Shown in pieces: positions 11,240 through 20,940 of a stretch of 64,000 bases of DNA. The stretch is from Heracleum sosnowskyi (taxonomy: Eukaryota > Streptophyta > Magnoliopsida > Apiales > Apiaceae): the NCBI GenBank assembly GCA_030848705.1, contig CM061244.1, positions 48,773,190-48,837,189 on the forward strand, given 5' to 3'. The position numbers and the translations under genes are program-made. Position 1 is the first letter of the stretch, and every line of letters begins with the position of its first letter. The notes under the pieces were generated by a model that worked only from the letters and a program-made list of their open reading frames with translations, had not been told where the DNA came from and made no database searches.

Positions 11240-11499
11240 ACTGTCAAGAACTAAAGAATTTTTAAAGATTGTATTCAACCCCCCTTCTACAATCTTGGTT
11301 CATTGTCTGGGAATAACAATTGGTATCAGAGCAGGCTTCTAATATACAAGAAGTTTAAAGATCTAAAGACATCTGAATCATGGGTCAGAAGGATTATGGA
11401 GTTAAGATACCAGTTCTTGATAGAGAGAATTACTTTCACTGGAAAGTAAAGACGCGTCTACATCTATGTCTATGGATGAAGGATATGTATAATGCATAG
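11240..11499 (+). mobile_element. Copia remnant: LTR 3' end, PBS and gag start
   Basis: A plus-strand copia LTR end resembling the Sirevirus LTR of this window (shared TTCAACCCCCCTTCTACAAT) finishes at 11318 with AACA. It is followed by the initiator-Met PBS ATTGGTATCAGAGC (11319-11332) and a 39-codon gag start at 11380-11499 (ATG to TAG) containing the gag-type word ENYFHWKVKTRL. The rest of the element is gone, and the sequence switches to the RPA-like gene at about 11500-11575, which suggests a deletion joining the two. Confidence 0.75.
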
Positions 11500-11575
11500 A
11501 TCATGACCCTCATATGTAATATCTTGGTAAAAACATGATGACTTGGTTTCGTAACATTTAATTAAGGATTAAAGT

Positions 11576-12130
11576 TTAAAACATACCTGTTGAAAATTCA
11601 GGGAATTCAATATTTGTATTAGCAGTTGCTAAATTGAATAAGCCCCTCAAATCAACAAATTCAAACTTATGCAAGGGAATCATGAAGTCATCCTCTTCTA
11701 CCTTCTGAACTGATGTAGAAGGTGAAAAATTAATTAGAATAAATGATGAAACTGGTTTGAGTGATCCATTCGATTGTTTTGTATAAAAGTTTGACATAAT
11801 ATAAACTGACCCCTCTTCAATTTTTTTGGCATGATGTTTCCAGTTATCATCATAAATGAACGCATGAACGTGGCAATCATGTTTAACATAAAGTTTCAAT
11901 ATTTGACTTGAATGAATGTTGAAAAATTAAAGAGCTTATATGAAAAATTAGTTGTGCAGGTCTTTTAATATATTTACACTTACATCATCATCCAACAATA
12001 TGAGATTGTATCCTTTCAAACCTTGGTTTCCATTAGAAGCATTTGACATGGAAGGCCACATCCTTGTGACTCTGGCTTTTATTTTCCATGTGGTTTTCGA
12101 AGTGTCAAGAGAAGATAGCTGATCAAACAT
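11576..12130 (-). pseudogene. RPA1-like (Helitron-type) gene, 3' half missing
   Basis: Replication protein A large-subunit-like, single-strand DNA-binding OB folds. Exon 1 (12130-11984) codes for 49 residues with TWKIKARVTRMW, typical of the plant RPA70 N-terminal OB fold, and ends on GTAAGT. Exon 2 (about 11899-11576) holds DFMIPLHKFEFVDLRGLF and ends EFPEFSTG on GTATGT. The best acceptor between them does not keep the frame, and everything after exon 2 is lost where the copia remnant begins (about 11500). The exon structure matches the intact gene at 43518-44770, so this is a broken paralog. Plant Helitrons commonly carry such RPA1-like genes. The Helitron link here is inferred from the nearby Rep-helicase. 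Confidence 0.75.
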
Positions 12131-12338
12131 GATTACAATGATATGCAAAAGAATTTTATGGTTTAAAGAAAAGTCATATTGTATGATATGAATATGTAAA
12201 AATAGTTAATGCGTATAAAATTTTAACTCACAGAAACTTGATTGAGAATAACTTAAACAATGAAAGAAGAAAAGCATTAGAAAATACCTCTGCTTAACCT
12301 AGACTTATAGAAGATAATCTCTCTGGGTGATATGATAG

Positions 12339-12420
12339 TGGGATACGATTAAGTTGGGATCGTGGTTATAAAGACTAAAATTTAGTTATTTTAAATCATA
12401 TCTTCTTTATGTTGATTTAT
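12339..12420 (-). promoter_or_regulatory. Upstream region shared with the other RPA gene
   Basis: The block GATAGTGGGATA followed by a TATA-like TTATAAAG and CATATCTTCTTT lies upstream of this RPA copy. It resembles 44985-45065, upstream of the intact copy (GATAGTGGGATA, CTATATAAAGG, CATATCTTCTTT). The conservation supports a shared ancestral promoter; function is inferred. Confidence 0.4.
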
Positions 12421-12591
12421 AAAAATTACCTATTTTAAGCAAATCAAAAAATTTAATTGATATTAAAAGCATTATTTGATTAATTATTAGTTATTTTAAA
12501 TCATATCTTCTTTATGTTGATTTATAAAAATTACTTTTTTAAGAAAATCAACAAATTAAATTGATATTAAAGGCATCATTTGATTAATTAT
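12382..12591. repeat. 105-bp tandem duplication
   Basis: Two head-to-tail copies, 12382-12486 and 12487-12591, both starting TTAGTTATTTTAAATCATAT and ending in a TTGATTAATTA stretch. They differ at several positions. Confidence 0.85.
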
Positions 12592-13766
12592 CCTAACATA
12601 ACAGGAAAATAAAACCTCTAACAACCTCTAACAGAGTAATAATGATTTTATTGCCATTGAATCTTCATTAGTTCCGATCACGTATCAATTACGATACATG
12701 AAATAGTTTGTAATAATATCATTTAATTCATTCTTTTTTTTTGCTCAATGAAATTTATGTTAACTTTCTTTTCACATTTATATAGAAATTTGTTTAAAAC
12801 TCTTTATTAATATTATAATACACAACAAAAAGCCGAACATGTTATGGGTGAAAATGACATCATATCTCATGAATAATTCGGTCAAAATCATATATATTTG
12901 TATTTGTATTGACTTAATTTGTAAAGTATAAAATTTAAATTACTTTAATACCATATATTTTAAAAAATACACAGTGTAGTATACTTTAAGAAAATTTTAT
13001 AACGTAATACTTTCTTAATAAAATATCTTGTGCATTAATCGTTTACATAACTTGTTTGTGTAACATAATACTTTCTTAAAATCTTGATACATATTCTAGT
13101 ATATATATGTTCTCCAGTTTTTAAAAAGGAAAATGGTATCATAATCAAAATATAGTATTTACAAATAATAAAAGAATAATAGTTGACTTTGTTTGAAATT
13201 TGTGTTTGATATTAAAACTACATGTTGTCTTAACAGTAGGGGTACATGAATTCAATACAGTATTCGTTAAAAGAGGAATATACAAAAAGGGAAAAAAAGA
13301 GGAAGAGTATTATAATTATCATTTACATGATAATCTAACAAAGATTGAGTAAGAATTGAAGGAATTAGTTGATCCAGGATTCATCCATCATCGTCCTCTG
13401 AAGATTATATAGGTATACTTCTAATGCTTCTTGATTCGATTGTTGGGTAAATAATATGTTAGTTTAATCAATTACGAATGAAAAGAAGTACTGATTTAGG
13501 TTAAACGTAGTCTATATGCCTTTGTGTTGTATTACAATGCATATATTAACTTATCAGTACTTATAATTGTATAAAATAGGTATATCTCTCATCAATTATC
13601 TTATGGTTAAACATGTGAACTCAGTAATCATATTTGATTTAGACAAAATAATGATTTATACATGGGGTATTTCAAAACAATTGTAATTGAAGTCTGTATT
13701 TGTGAATGCAGGACAATATGTTAAAAGGAAGATCAAATATGGATATTAAATGTGGTATATTTCTTA
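12592..13766 (+). other. AT-rich spacer with a possible B3-gene leader
   Basis: No convincing ORF. Two exon-like pieces fit the 5' end of the downstream B3 gene: a piece ending ATAG/GTATAC near 13412, and a piece after an acceptor GAATGCAG near 13712 that contains ATGTTAAAAGG and is cut by the LINE. These are guesses from splice-like words only. Confidence 0.25.
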
Positions 13767-13775
13767 TCATCATTT

Positions 13776-14761
13776 TTTTTGACAAAAGAAGATCACCATT
13801 CATTCATTTGAAATATCACTCATACAGAGGGTCATCACCTCAAGTGGGGCATTAGCCTCTGTAAAATTACAATCAGAAAGAAATATGGATTGCCTTGCTA
13901 AGCAATGAGCCACCCTATTTGCTGACCGTTTAACAACATAAAATGCAGCATGAGCAATTTCCTGCATGAGCTGCTTACAATCAGAAATAACCAAACCAAA
14001 AGGAGATGCAAGACTCACTGAACTTCGAAGAGATTGCACTACTTTAATACAATCTGTCTCCAGCAAAACATCATGCCATTGCTTCGCCTTAATCAAGCTA
14101 AGAGCCTCCTTAAAAGCGATTGCTTCAGCAAATTCGCAGCAATCTTTTCCCGTTGACACGCCTCCCTGGCGTCTATCAACTTACCAGTGTGATCACGAGC
14201 AATGAAGCCATACCCAAATCTGTTCTCATCACTGAAGAGGGCTGCATCCACATTTATCTTAATTGTTTGCCATTCTGGTTTCGTCCAGAGCTCTTTATCA
14301 TCCATTACATGTAAACCACCAACAAACGGAACAAATTTTTTTGCCTGAGCTTCTAACCATTGATCAAGAGTAAAGTGAGTAGTTCGAACAACCTCCTCAA
14401 CATGTAGATATGTGTCATGCCAGACCACCATATTACGTGCTTTCCAAACAGACCACAAAAGCATCCCAATTTTAGATATCTTCGAATTGGTGTATTGTCC
14501 TATTACAGCCTCCAGCCATTCTGTAAATGTTGCAGCATAATCCGTGCTATTGACAACCCCTATTTCCTGTAAACACCACTTAGCAAACCCACAGTTAACA
14601 AGGCAATGCAATGTGGTTTCCTCACAACTGTTGCATAGTGGACAAAGCGGTGAAATAGGTACATGTTTCATCTTTAGTGCAGCTTTTGTTGGTAAATACC
14701 CGTTACCAGCTCTCCACAAAAAATTCTTTACTTTATGTGGGATTTTTAAGTTCCATAGTCT
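13776..14761 (-). mobile_element. 5'-truncated LINE with 9-bp target duplication
   Basis: The insert is bracketed by TCATCATTT at 13767-13775 and 14762-14770. The left side continues as a T run, which is the poly(A) tail of a minus-strand LINE. Only the C-terminal end of the second ORF is present, the usual outcome of incomplete target-primed reverse transcription. Confidence 0.8.
13800..14761 (-). pseudogene. LINE ORF2 C-terminus: zf-RVT and RNase H domains
   Basis: The frame entering at 14761 (WNLKIPHKVKNFLWRAGNG) is the zinc-binding RT-connection domain of plant L1-type LINEs, with CPLCNSCEETTLHCLVNC. It then passes into an RNase H-like domain (KINVDAALFSDENRFGYGFI). A one-base frameshift near 14150 moves the rest to another frame, which continues with EFAEAIAFKEALSLIKAK and VKRSANRVAHCLARQ and stops at 13800-13802. 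RT and endonuclease are absent. This is a dead copy whose only relevance is that it interrupts the start of the B3 gene. Confidence 0.85.
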
Positions 14762-15001
14762 TCATCATTTATTTTAGTTTGTATGATTTATTAAACTATA
14801 ACCATAGAATTGTAACAAATACAATATGAAACAGAAGGGATTTTGGTATTATCGAATTTCTTTCCGCAAACAATGATTTGGAAGATTTTGGAACGTTTGT
14901 AAGTATAAATTACTTAAATGATCTCTATACATAATTGTAAACATTTGTGGTTACAATCTAATTATTTAATTGTGTTTTTTTTAAATAAAAAAATATGATA
15001 G

Positions 15002-15187
15002 AGAATATCGAAAAGCTTCCACTATGAATTTGGAAGTGTACTTTCTTCTCGTATAAGGGTTAAATGCAACTTGTTTGAGTGGAAAGCTAAATATGATAAT
15101 GAAATGAATATATTGTATGGATTGAGTAGATTTATGAAGTACTACGAAATCAAGATGTACGGAGTTGTTATGTTTGATTACTATGGC
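15002..15187 (+). pseudogene. B3 domain 1, part upstream of the Sirevirus
   Basis: After the acceptor ATGATAG the frame reads ISKSFHYEFGSVLSSRIRVK, through FMKYYEIKMYGVVMFDYYG. This is the core of a B3 domain up to its last strands. It stops exactly at the Sirevirus TSD, and the missing strand (NEFGVKVF) resumes in the same frame at 27213. An earlier exon ending DLEDFGTF on GTAAGT (about 14836-14905) probably supplied the first strand. Confidence 0.75.
15183..15187. other. Left target site duplication ATGGC of the Sirevirus
   Basis: ATGGC directly before the LTR start at 15188; the same five bases follow the right LTR at 27208-27212. Removing the element and one copy restores the B3 reading frame. 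Confidence 0.95.
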
Positions 15188-15742
15188 TGTTGCCCAGTAA
15201 TAATCTATTGTAGAAGGGGGGTTGAATACAATAGTATAAGATAATCGACTTCTTAATGTATATATCACAAATATGAAAGAAAGATAACAGCTTTATTAAA
15301 TATGATATAAAACTGTTACAAACTCTCTCAAGAAATTCTGATGTTCTTGAGAGCTGCTAGCTTACCAAAAACTCTCTCAAGAAATTCTATGTTCTTGAGA
15401 GCTTCTATCTTGATTCACATCGAACCAAAACCAAAACTGTGTTTATATACTACACAGCTTCTCTATCAATGATAAGTCCTAATCAATTACAAAGATTGAA
15501 ACCTATCCATAATTGATAGCTACATCCTACAAACCAGGAACCGACAGAATAAACTTCCATGTTTAACTAGACTCCAAATATAACTCGAAGTAGGAATCCT
15601 GATCAGCTTCCAGTCCTGATGATCAATCCTGATCCCAGTCCTGATATGTATCTTGATCCTGACGACCATGTAATCCTGATAACGTCAGCAATCCTGATCA
15701 GTTGAGTCTAGCTCCTGACGATCATTGAATTTTGATCTAACA
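15188..15742 (-). repeat. 3' LTR of the Sirevirus
   Basis: 555 bp. It differs from the right LTR at three sites, all in the last 75 bp on the plus strand. It contains four exact ATCCTGAT octamers plus related words between 15596 and 15698, and a duplicated CTCTCAAGAAATTCT unit near 15330 and 15373. Confidence 0.95.
15442..15449 (-). promoter_or_regulatory. TATA box in the Sirevirus 3' LTR
   Basis: Minus-strand TATATAAA; the equivalent box in the 5' LTR is at 26907-26914. Also kept in the LTR scrap near 54690. Probable U3 promoter. Confidence 0.6.
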
Positions 15743-15757
15743 ATCTCCCCCAATCTC
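15743..15757 (-). other. Polypurine tract of the Sirevirus
   Basis: Minus-strand GAGATTGGGGGAGATT adjoins the 3' LTR start (TGTTAGATC). Confidence 0.7.
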
Positions 15758-15851
15758 ATACTTTGTGAAATAAAGTATAGATTCCTAAGATTCAATGATG
15801 TCAAAAACATATATACAAAATGTACAGAATCTGCAGCAACAACTTATCTGT

Positions 15852-18800
15852 TTAAATTCTTTGATAGAACAGATTCATCTTCAAGAAGTTGGATAACAAA
15901 TTTTCTTCTTTTTCTTCAAGAATTTGAATCAGTCTTTCCTTAAGATTTCTGAGTTCTTCATCTTCCTCATTAATCTGGTAGATAGCTGCTCTGAGATTCA
16001 ATATGGAGTTTCTCTGAAGACTATGCTCTTCAAGCAAAAGATAAGAAATTTCCTTCCCATCAGGATTGAGAGTAAGATGAGTCATGCCAAAAGTTACTTC
16101 TTTAACAGCAGTACCTCTTTGCATTTCCACATCCTGACCTCTTTGATTTAAGTACATGAGAGTATAATTACCATTGAAATTACTGTTTCCATCCAGTCTT
16201 CTTCTTATTGTTGACAAAATCATGTCACTCCATTCTTTGCATATTTGATTCTTCGATCTCAAAAGATAATGAACATATTTCAGTTCCTGTGTAGTTTTCA
16301 TCAGCAGATCTTGAATAGATAAAATCTTCACACTACCATCTTTCATGAAGTACAAAAGCTTTTCTTTCTTGTCAAAATCATCATGACAATCTATAACTAT
16401 ATCAACAGCTAGTAAATTGTTCAGGTTTTCAGAAGTTAAAGTACCTCCAATTTCAGTTAAGGAGTAAGGATCAACATATGACATATTTATATATTCAGCA
16501 TCCCTGTGTCCAATACCTCCTCTTGAATTACTCGTCAATTGCTTCAGATTTGAAAACATCTTTAACCAGAGTGCTTTTGATCTAACCATCCCAGATAAAT
16601 CAACAACACTTGAAGCGCTTGAAATAATTCCTCCAGACTGAAAATTGATAAGTGTATCACAACTTAGTGTACTAATATGTTTCCAGTTCTTATCCTTTTC
16701 CTTTTCAAAGGCATAGCTTCTTTCCAGTGAAGATTCTTGTCTGCTTGGGTTCCTCCACACTCTTCTGTTTGAGAGTTTAAGCCTTTGTACATAGAGATTG
16801 AAATCTCTATTTGTTGATCTTGTAATTTCACTTCTTCTGGCTTCTTCTTCTTCATCTACTTCCTTGTTGTGAGAATCAACCACAGTAGATAAAATTATCA
16901 AGTCAATCTCTTGCAGAATTTCAGAATCATCAGGATCTTGATTAATATTATCAGGAACAACATCAGGATTAGATTCTTCAATTTGATTTGTATTGCAGAG
17001 AGTTGATTTTCTTGATTTTCTTCTCAATTCAGGTTCTTCTTCAATATTTCCATCATCACCAAAAGTAGATCTGTCAGGAACTACTAGAGTTTGAATAGGT
17101 TCAGGAATTTCTTCAATTCTTAACCCTCTAGACCTTGTCTGTCTAGGTATTGTTTGAGTTAAAGAACCTCTTCTACTTCTTCTAGCTCATCTCCTACCTC
17201 TGCCTCCTCTACCTCTAGCAGGAGCAGGGTTATTAAAGCTTTCCATCATTTCTCTCTGTTGTCTTAAGAATTCTTCATGTGAGAGATCAGGATATTCTTC
17301 ACTTTCTGTAGAGAGTGCTTTTCTTGCATATAATTGTTGAACTCTTTTATCAGTGTGATATAGAGTAACAATTATGCCATCTTTTGTAGAAAACTTCTGG
17401 AATAAATTTGATGCATCTTCAGGATTATCAATAAAAATATCTTCATCACCTTCAGGAATTGTAGCAAGAGTATGTCCATGACCAGGTGTCAGGATTTGTT
17501 CTTCCGTCAGGATCTGAGATTGCACCAACGTTCTTACTGTCTTAACTCCAGAATCAGAAACATGAGTTGACTGCGTTGTTTGACTTTGTGAAGTTTGAAT
17601 TGTAGACTTCATAACAGCAGCATCAGAGGTTTCTCCTTGTATCACTTTGTCACTACCATCATCTCCAGTATCATCATCATTATTCCTTAATACTAGATCA
17701 GGTGTGCATTTTGTCCGACTAACCTTCTCCCCCTTTTTGACATCAGGATTTGACAATAAATTCAGAATTAAGGAAAGAGAGGCTTGAATGTCAGTTACTT
17801 TGGTATCCAGAGAATCAATCCTTCTGTTGATAGAGGTTTGTTCAGAAATAACAGATTTCACTTGGGATTCTACTACCCTTAGCTGAAAAGCAGTAGGTAC
17901 CTTTGTAAAATTTTGAGAAATATCATTCCTCACCAACTCAATTGAATTCTTGATAGAATCAATCTCACTTTTTAGACTTTTGGATAACAAAGTTGTAGCC
18001 TTCAGATGATTCTTCAAGTCTTGATTCTCTATAGATTTCACTGCATCATAAGCATGTTCCAAAGCAGAAGAATAACTTACAGATTTAGCATATCTGTGCC
18101 ATGAATTGTTCCATTCATTCTGTCTAAGTGCCTCAGCAGGATTAAAGGAAGGAATAGAAAAATCTTGTCTCTGGTCTTTCCCAGTGGAAGCTTTGCCAGC
18201 CATATATGTACTTGATGAACCAAAATTAGTTCCAAGACTAATTTTGAGTGTTGTAGCAAGCTGTTCCTTCTCTTTTCGATTCTCATCATCATCACTATCA
18301 TCAGAGTCATCATCATCAGTACTATGAGTATCATCAGGATCAGGAATAGCTATACCTTTCATTTTATCCTGTGAATCTGTGATAGGATGATCCATTGGTC
18401 TTGAACGAAGTGGCTGTATCAGGATAGGTTCAACATCAGGAGCACCACTAGCGTCAGGATGAACACCGTCAGGATTTGATATGCTTGCATCAGTATTTGC
18501 TACCAATGGTTCTTGTGGAGCTTGAGGTTCAGAAGCTTCTTCAACACTTTGAGTCAAAGGTTCTTGTGTGCTTCCCTCATTGACAGTGTCCTCGACCAAT
18601 CTTTGAACTCCATCTGCACCAGAAATCCCTTGAGCATTGTCAGGAAATTTCTCAGAAACTGTAGCTTGGCCTGCATCTTCACTTTGAGAAGATGGTTCTT
18701 GTGTAGCTGGAATGTCGATGTCTGCATTCTCCCTTTGAGAAAATGGTTCTTGTGGGACCATTCCACGAGCTAAGCCTTCACTCAAACTTTGATTGAGTGG

Positions 18801-19580
18801 TTCTTGTGTGGCTGGATCATCAGAAAGAGCTGCTGAACCACTTTGAGGTTCAGGTTCTTGTGGGCTTGATCCTTTCAGTTTCTTCTGTCTCTGATAGACT
18901 AACTCTTCTGCCTTCCTTAGCTTTTCCATTGGATGTTTTATCCCAAGATTGGAAGCAGCAGCACCATACTTCTCCCATGAAATATCAATATGTCTTTTCG
19001 TTGGAGAGTCCTGTGTTGGAGAGTCTGAAATATTAACCACTTGACTTGGTGCAGCATCAGGAATACTAACATCAGGATTTGCTTGAGCAGTTGAAACTGA
19101 TTGCTCATTCAGAATAGAAGTGTCCTGTACATCAGTATCCTACTTCTTTTCTAAAGGAATATGATACCTGCTTTTTGATAACTTCCTTTTCTTCTGTGGT
19201 ATAGACAATTGAACCACAGCTGCAGTAGCAGTATCAACAACTTCCTTATTCACATTCATCACAGAGGATATAGATAAATCATCCTCTGAGTCAGTCTCAT
19301 CCCTGAGAACTAATTTTCTTTTAACAGAAACAGCCTCACCTCCCTTTGCAGCTTTCTTCACCAGGACCCCTTGTACACCCCCTTGAAACTTCTTTTTAGT
19401 GATAGGTGTAGAGGAAAAGTCCTTTGAACCTGATTGCCTTCCTGACACATCAGTTCTAGCTGACTTCTTTGCTTTTACAACTAAAGTCTTTTGAGAGACA
19501 ATAGAGGTGGCAGTTGACTGTTTAGACTGTTTAGGATGAATGCTTGGGTTAGGAACAAGGTGTGATTGGCCTTGCCCCAT
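15852..19580 (-). pseudogene. Long 3' ORF of the Sirevirus (env-like position)
   Basis: Three open stretches in one frame (19580-19140, then to 17187, then to 15852) are separated only by TAG at 19140-19142 and TGA at 17187-17189, so this was one protein of at least 1240 residues. The frame is open to about 19690 without an ATG. It is polar and Ser/Gln/Asp-rich, with many NPD/PDG words produced by the ATCCTGAT motif, a predicted coiled coil around SEIDSIKNSIELVRNDISQN (about 17940), an RGRGGRGRR end just before the inner stop, and a charged C-terminus. I see no signal peptide or clear membrane segment, so env function is not supported. Its place between pol and the 3' LTR matches the extra ORF of Sireviruses. 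Function unknown. Confidence 0.7.
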
Positions 19581-19906
19581 AGCATTAGAAATTAAACCAT
19601 AACGAGTAGGAATTTTCCTATGTAAGAAAAACCTAACCTCATCAGGAATAAAAGCATTTCCTATGAAACCATTTGCCTTATCAGGATTGAAAAAAAATAT
19701 TTAAAATGAAGTAATATAAAATTTTATTTAAGAAAACAAAATTTATTTTGATAATCCTGATAAGTGCTGTTTTTTTTAAATGATTACAAAAACAAATAGC
19801 ATAATACCCATGTAACCATTCTTACCAATTACCGAGGCAAAGTAATTATGAGAAACTGAACAGGCGCCTCGATAAAAAATGACCTGCATCCTTAACACAC
19901 ATTCTC

Positions 19907-19913
19907 TATAAAA
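19907..19913 (+). promoter_or_regulatory. TATA box for the antisense ORF
   Basis: Plus-strand TATAAAA (in CTCTATAAAATAG), 95 bp before the ATG at 20008, opposite to the element's sense direction. Spacing gives a 5' UTR of about 65-70 nt. Confidence 0.55.
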
Positions 19914-20007
19914 TAGAACTGTTAAGCATAAACATCACATATCTATTAAAACACAAACCCTTTCCAGAGAAAAACTTACGAAAACCTTTCACCTTCTTTG
20001 TTTTTCA

Positions 20008-20403
20008 ATGGCTGCCAATCAACAACAAAACAACATACCTGATGCTGAGCTCGATATCATATGGCAAGAGATGGAAGAGGCTCTTGCTGACATTGAGCCA
20101 CAACCATTTCCTGACCCTCAGGAACATGAAGCGTTTGTTAACGCAATGTTTGATGTGGTTTGGCACAACTTCCTGCAAGCCAATCCGGACTGGAATCCGC
20201 TTGATAACCTCATCTATGAAGAGAATGAGGACGATGAAGAGGATGAGGATGAAGATGATGAAGAGCTCGTCCGAGAGCTTGAGAAAAGAAAGAAGGGAAT
20301 CCGTGATTCTTGTATGTCATGCAAGTTGGAGGCACGGAAGCGTCTCGGTGGTCACGGTGACGATCCGCCTTCAAGTGAATCAGCTCTTCTTCTTGTCTCT
20401 TAA
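20008..20403 (+). CDS. Antisense ORF inside the Sirevirus, acidic, unknown
   Basis: 131 codons on the strand opposite to gag-pol, in the spacer between pol and the 3' ORF. The context looks like a gene: a TATA box 95 bp upstream, ATG in TTCAATGGCTGCC, and an AT-rich 3' region with AATGAAA near 20562. The protein starts MAANQQQNNIPDAELDIIW, has a Trp/Phe-rich segment (VVWHNFLQANPDWNPLDNL), a run of about 20 Asp/Glu (residues 72-90) and a basic end with a Cys pair (SCMSCK). No known domain recognised. Antisense ORFs are established in Tat-lineage gypsy elements; I do not know one in Sireviruses. It could also be a captured host fragment. Confidence 0.55.
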   Translation: MAANQQQNNIPDAELDIIWQEMEEALADIEPQPFPDPQEHEAFVNAMFDVVWHNFLQANPDWNPLDNLIYEENEDDEEDEDEDDEELVRELEKRKKGIRDSCMSCKLEARKRLGGHGDDPPSSESALLLVS

Positions 20404-20813
20404 GGATGGAACAAGAGAAGCCCTGGATGGATCAAAGCCTGGTTATGATCCATCAGGATTGTTCATGCTTATTTGCAGGGCACGTGTTCCTGAGTAGAAA
20501 AGTAGACTAGGAAAAGAATATGTAATTTCCATTTTCATTTGTAAATAATCTTCAAGATTTAATGAAAACTATCAATTTGCTCAATTGTTCTTGTCCTTCT
20601 TACTTTTCCTGCACAATTTGTTAGTAACACTGCATTTGATACATAATATAATGAATAGTAATCGCTAACAAAAATATAATTGTAATTGAAAATTAAGACT
20701 TAATAACTTAATCAAAGACTAAGTAATGATCTTATTTGTCAGAGTTTACCAGGAGTGTTGTTGACAAATTGTCTTAGAACTTCTGGTTTTCATACCAGCT
20801 TCAACATCTGAGC

Positions 20814-20921
20814 ATCAGGATTTGACCAGTTGACCTCCTATCAGGATAACATCCTATCAGGATTTGATCAAAGAAAACATACCTTTCTGAATAACCATCA
20901 GGATTTGACAGTTATCAGGAT
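20814..20921. repeat. Cluster of five ATCAGGAT octamers in the spacer
   Basis: Exact ATCAGGAT at 20814, 20840, 20856, 20897 and 20914, in non-coding DNA just after the pol stop in the sense direction. Three of the five are followed by TTGA. It is the densest internal cluster of the element-wide motif. Confidence 0.9.
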
Positions 20922-20940
20922 TTCCTCTCTGTAGCTTTCC

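Noticed and set aside
15852..19690. Retroviral-type envelope protein for the Sirevirus 3' ORF
   Set aside because: Position fits, but there is no signal peptide, membrane anchor or cleavage motif visible; left as unknown.
20042..20497. Second plus-strand ORF overlapping the antisense Sirevirus ORF
   Set aside because: Out-of-frame shadow of 20008-20403, with Met/Arg-rich translation of the acidic codons.
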